From Gammaproteobacteria bacterium (GTDB lineage Bacteria > Pseudomonadota > Gammaproteobacteria > Pseudomonadales > Halieaceae): 6,459 bases of DNA. The stretch covers positions 1 through 6,459 of the forward strand of contig JAAEZV010000094.1 in the NCBI GenBank assembly GCA_018222695.1. Reading direction: 5' to 3'. The notes beneath the pieces are model-generated. The model was not told the origin of the DNA. It saw nothing but the letters and a program-made list of their open reading frames with translations, and did no database searches. A program made the translations under genes and the position numbers. Shown here in pieces: positions 5,672 to 6,459 of this stretch (position 1 is its first letter; each line of letters opens with the position of its first letter).

Positions 5672-6459
5672 GTGATCCCTCAGAGGATCTGACCCGGATC
5701 TCTGCCGATGCAACAGAGGTCTTCGTCACCGAGGTGGCGGGGCGTATCCAACAAGGCTCATTGACGGCATCCATCGTGACCGACGGAGGGGGTGAAAACC
5801 TCGAGCTGCTGGTAGCAAGGGCGCGCGAAGAGGGGTTGCTGATTCGGGACCGTTTCGTGCTTCTTGAGCAGTTGGGTGCTGGCGGGATGGGCACGGTGTT
5901 TACCGCGATCGATTTGCGGCGGGCCGAGGCCGATGACCCCAACAGTCGCGTTGCGATCAAATTTTTGAGTGCGGCGTTCAGTGAGCACCCCGATGCTCTG
6001 GTGTCGCTGCAGCGCGAGGCGCGGAAAACCCAGCAGCTGGCGCACCCCAATGTGGTCACGGTGTTCGATTTCGATCGGGATGGTGATCGGGTCTTTATGA
6101 CCATGGAACTGTTGGACGGAGAGCCTCTCTCGCGACTGGATCGTCTGGAGCAGCGCACCGGCAAGGCGTTTGATCGATCCGATTTGGTTCGGCAGTTTGC
6201 CGAGGGCTTGGCCTACGCCCACAGTCAGGGCGTGGTGCACTGCGATCTGAAGCCGGATAACGTCTTCGTCACCGACTCGGGGCGGGTCAAGGTGCTCGAC
6301 TTCGGTATTGCGCGCTTGACCCAGGAGGCGGAGCAAGCGGATCAATATGACGCGGGCCGTCTCGGCGCATTGACACGCCGTTTCGCCTCGATCGAGATGC
6401 TGGTGGGCAATACTGAGCCGCATCCAGCGGATGATGTGTACGCACTGGGACTCATTGGC
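5668..6459 (+). CDS. Hanks-type serine/threonine protein kinase, 3' end beyond the window
   Basis: Eukaryotic-type protein kinase; the first 264 residues are in the window and the frame stays open to the last base. After an N-terminal region of about 60 residues of unknown role, the kinase domain begins with the glycine loop LGAGGMGTVF (69-78). VAIK follows with the ATP-binding Lys98, and Glu117 in QREARK is the likely helix C partner. The catalytic loop is HCDLKPDN (191-198) with Asp193, Lys195 and Asn198, and DFG is at 211-213. All residues needed for catalysis are present. The HRD arginine is replaced by Cys192 (a non-RD kinase). The usual GT-x-x-Y-x-x-PE segment is replaced by a diverged RRFASIEML (237-245). 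The GTG start overlaps the radA stop as GTGA. No membrane segment is seen so far; anything C-terminal is outside the window. Substrates are unknown. Confidence 0.92.
   Translation, partial: MSDPSEDLTRISADATEVFVTEVAGRIQQGSLTASIVTDGGGENLELLVARAREEGLLIRDRFVLLEQLGAGGMGTVFTAIDLRRAEADDPNSRVAIKFLSAAFSEHPDALVSLQREARKTQQLAHPNVVTVFDFDRDGDRVFMTMELLDGEPLSRLDRLEQRTGKAFDRSDLVRQFAEGLAYAHSQGVVHCDLKPDNVFVTDSGRVKVLDFGIARLTQEAEQADQYDAGRLGALTRRFASIEMLVGNTEPHPADDVYALGLIG

Noticed and set aside
5625..6423. Minus-strand reading frames of 179 and 221 residues
   Set aside because: They are antisense to the kinase, whose motifs are unmistakable. Their products are Ser/Arg-rich or show no motif, as expected for shadows in GC-rich DNA.

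Overview
The window looks like a core chromosomal segment of a gammaproteobacterium with fairly high GC, probably a marine Cellvibrionales/Halieaceae-type organism. This placement is an inference. It rests on an L9 protein very close to the E. coli form, the rplI-dnaB order, and a helicase-loader gene pair of lambda O/P type. I see no insertion sequence, tRNA, rRNA, CRISPR array or integrase.

Layout. Positions 1-108 hold the end of an unresolved upstream gene and the rplI leader. rplI (ribosomal protein L9, 109-558, +) is followed by a GC-rich hairpin. A 185-base gap (559-743) carries that hairpin, a perfect 13-base palindrome and the dnaB leader. dnaB (replicative helicase, TTG start, 744-2120, +) is followed after 46 bases by a small stand-alone histidine phosphotransfer (Hpt) protein (2167-2514, +). 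Two minus-strand genes converge on hpt. The upstream one (4205-3126) encodes a 359-residue protein with an N-terminal winged-helix-like region and three tandem DnaT-type DNA-binding domains. The downstream one (3223-2546) encodes a 225-residue protein resembling the lambda P helicase loader. Their coding regions overlap by about 98 bases. An 89-base divergent intergenic region separates this pair from radA (GTG start, 4295-5671, +). radA overlaps by 4 bases (GTGA) a Hanks-type serine/threonine protein kinase gene (5668 to the window edge, +) that is cut off at its 3' end.

How the genes fit together. The clearest theme is DNA replication and repair. DnaB lies beside what looks like its own loader pair: a lambda P-like protein expected to bind and deliver DnaB, and a lambda O/DnaT-like protein expected to bind DNA and help recruit it. 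RadA is a branch-migration helicase of recombination. The Hpt protein and the kinase add two phosphorylation-signalling genes, and no direct link to replication is shown by the sequence. The loader pair is the most interesting part of the window. I recall a published proposal of domesticated lambda-derived helicase loaders named dopC and dopE in bacteria lacking DnaC and DciA, and this locus appears to be a case of it. I could not check that here.
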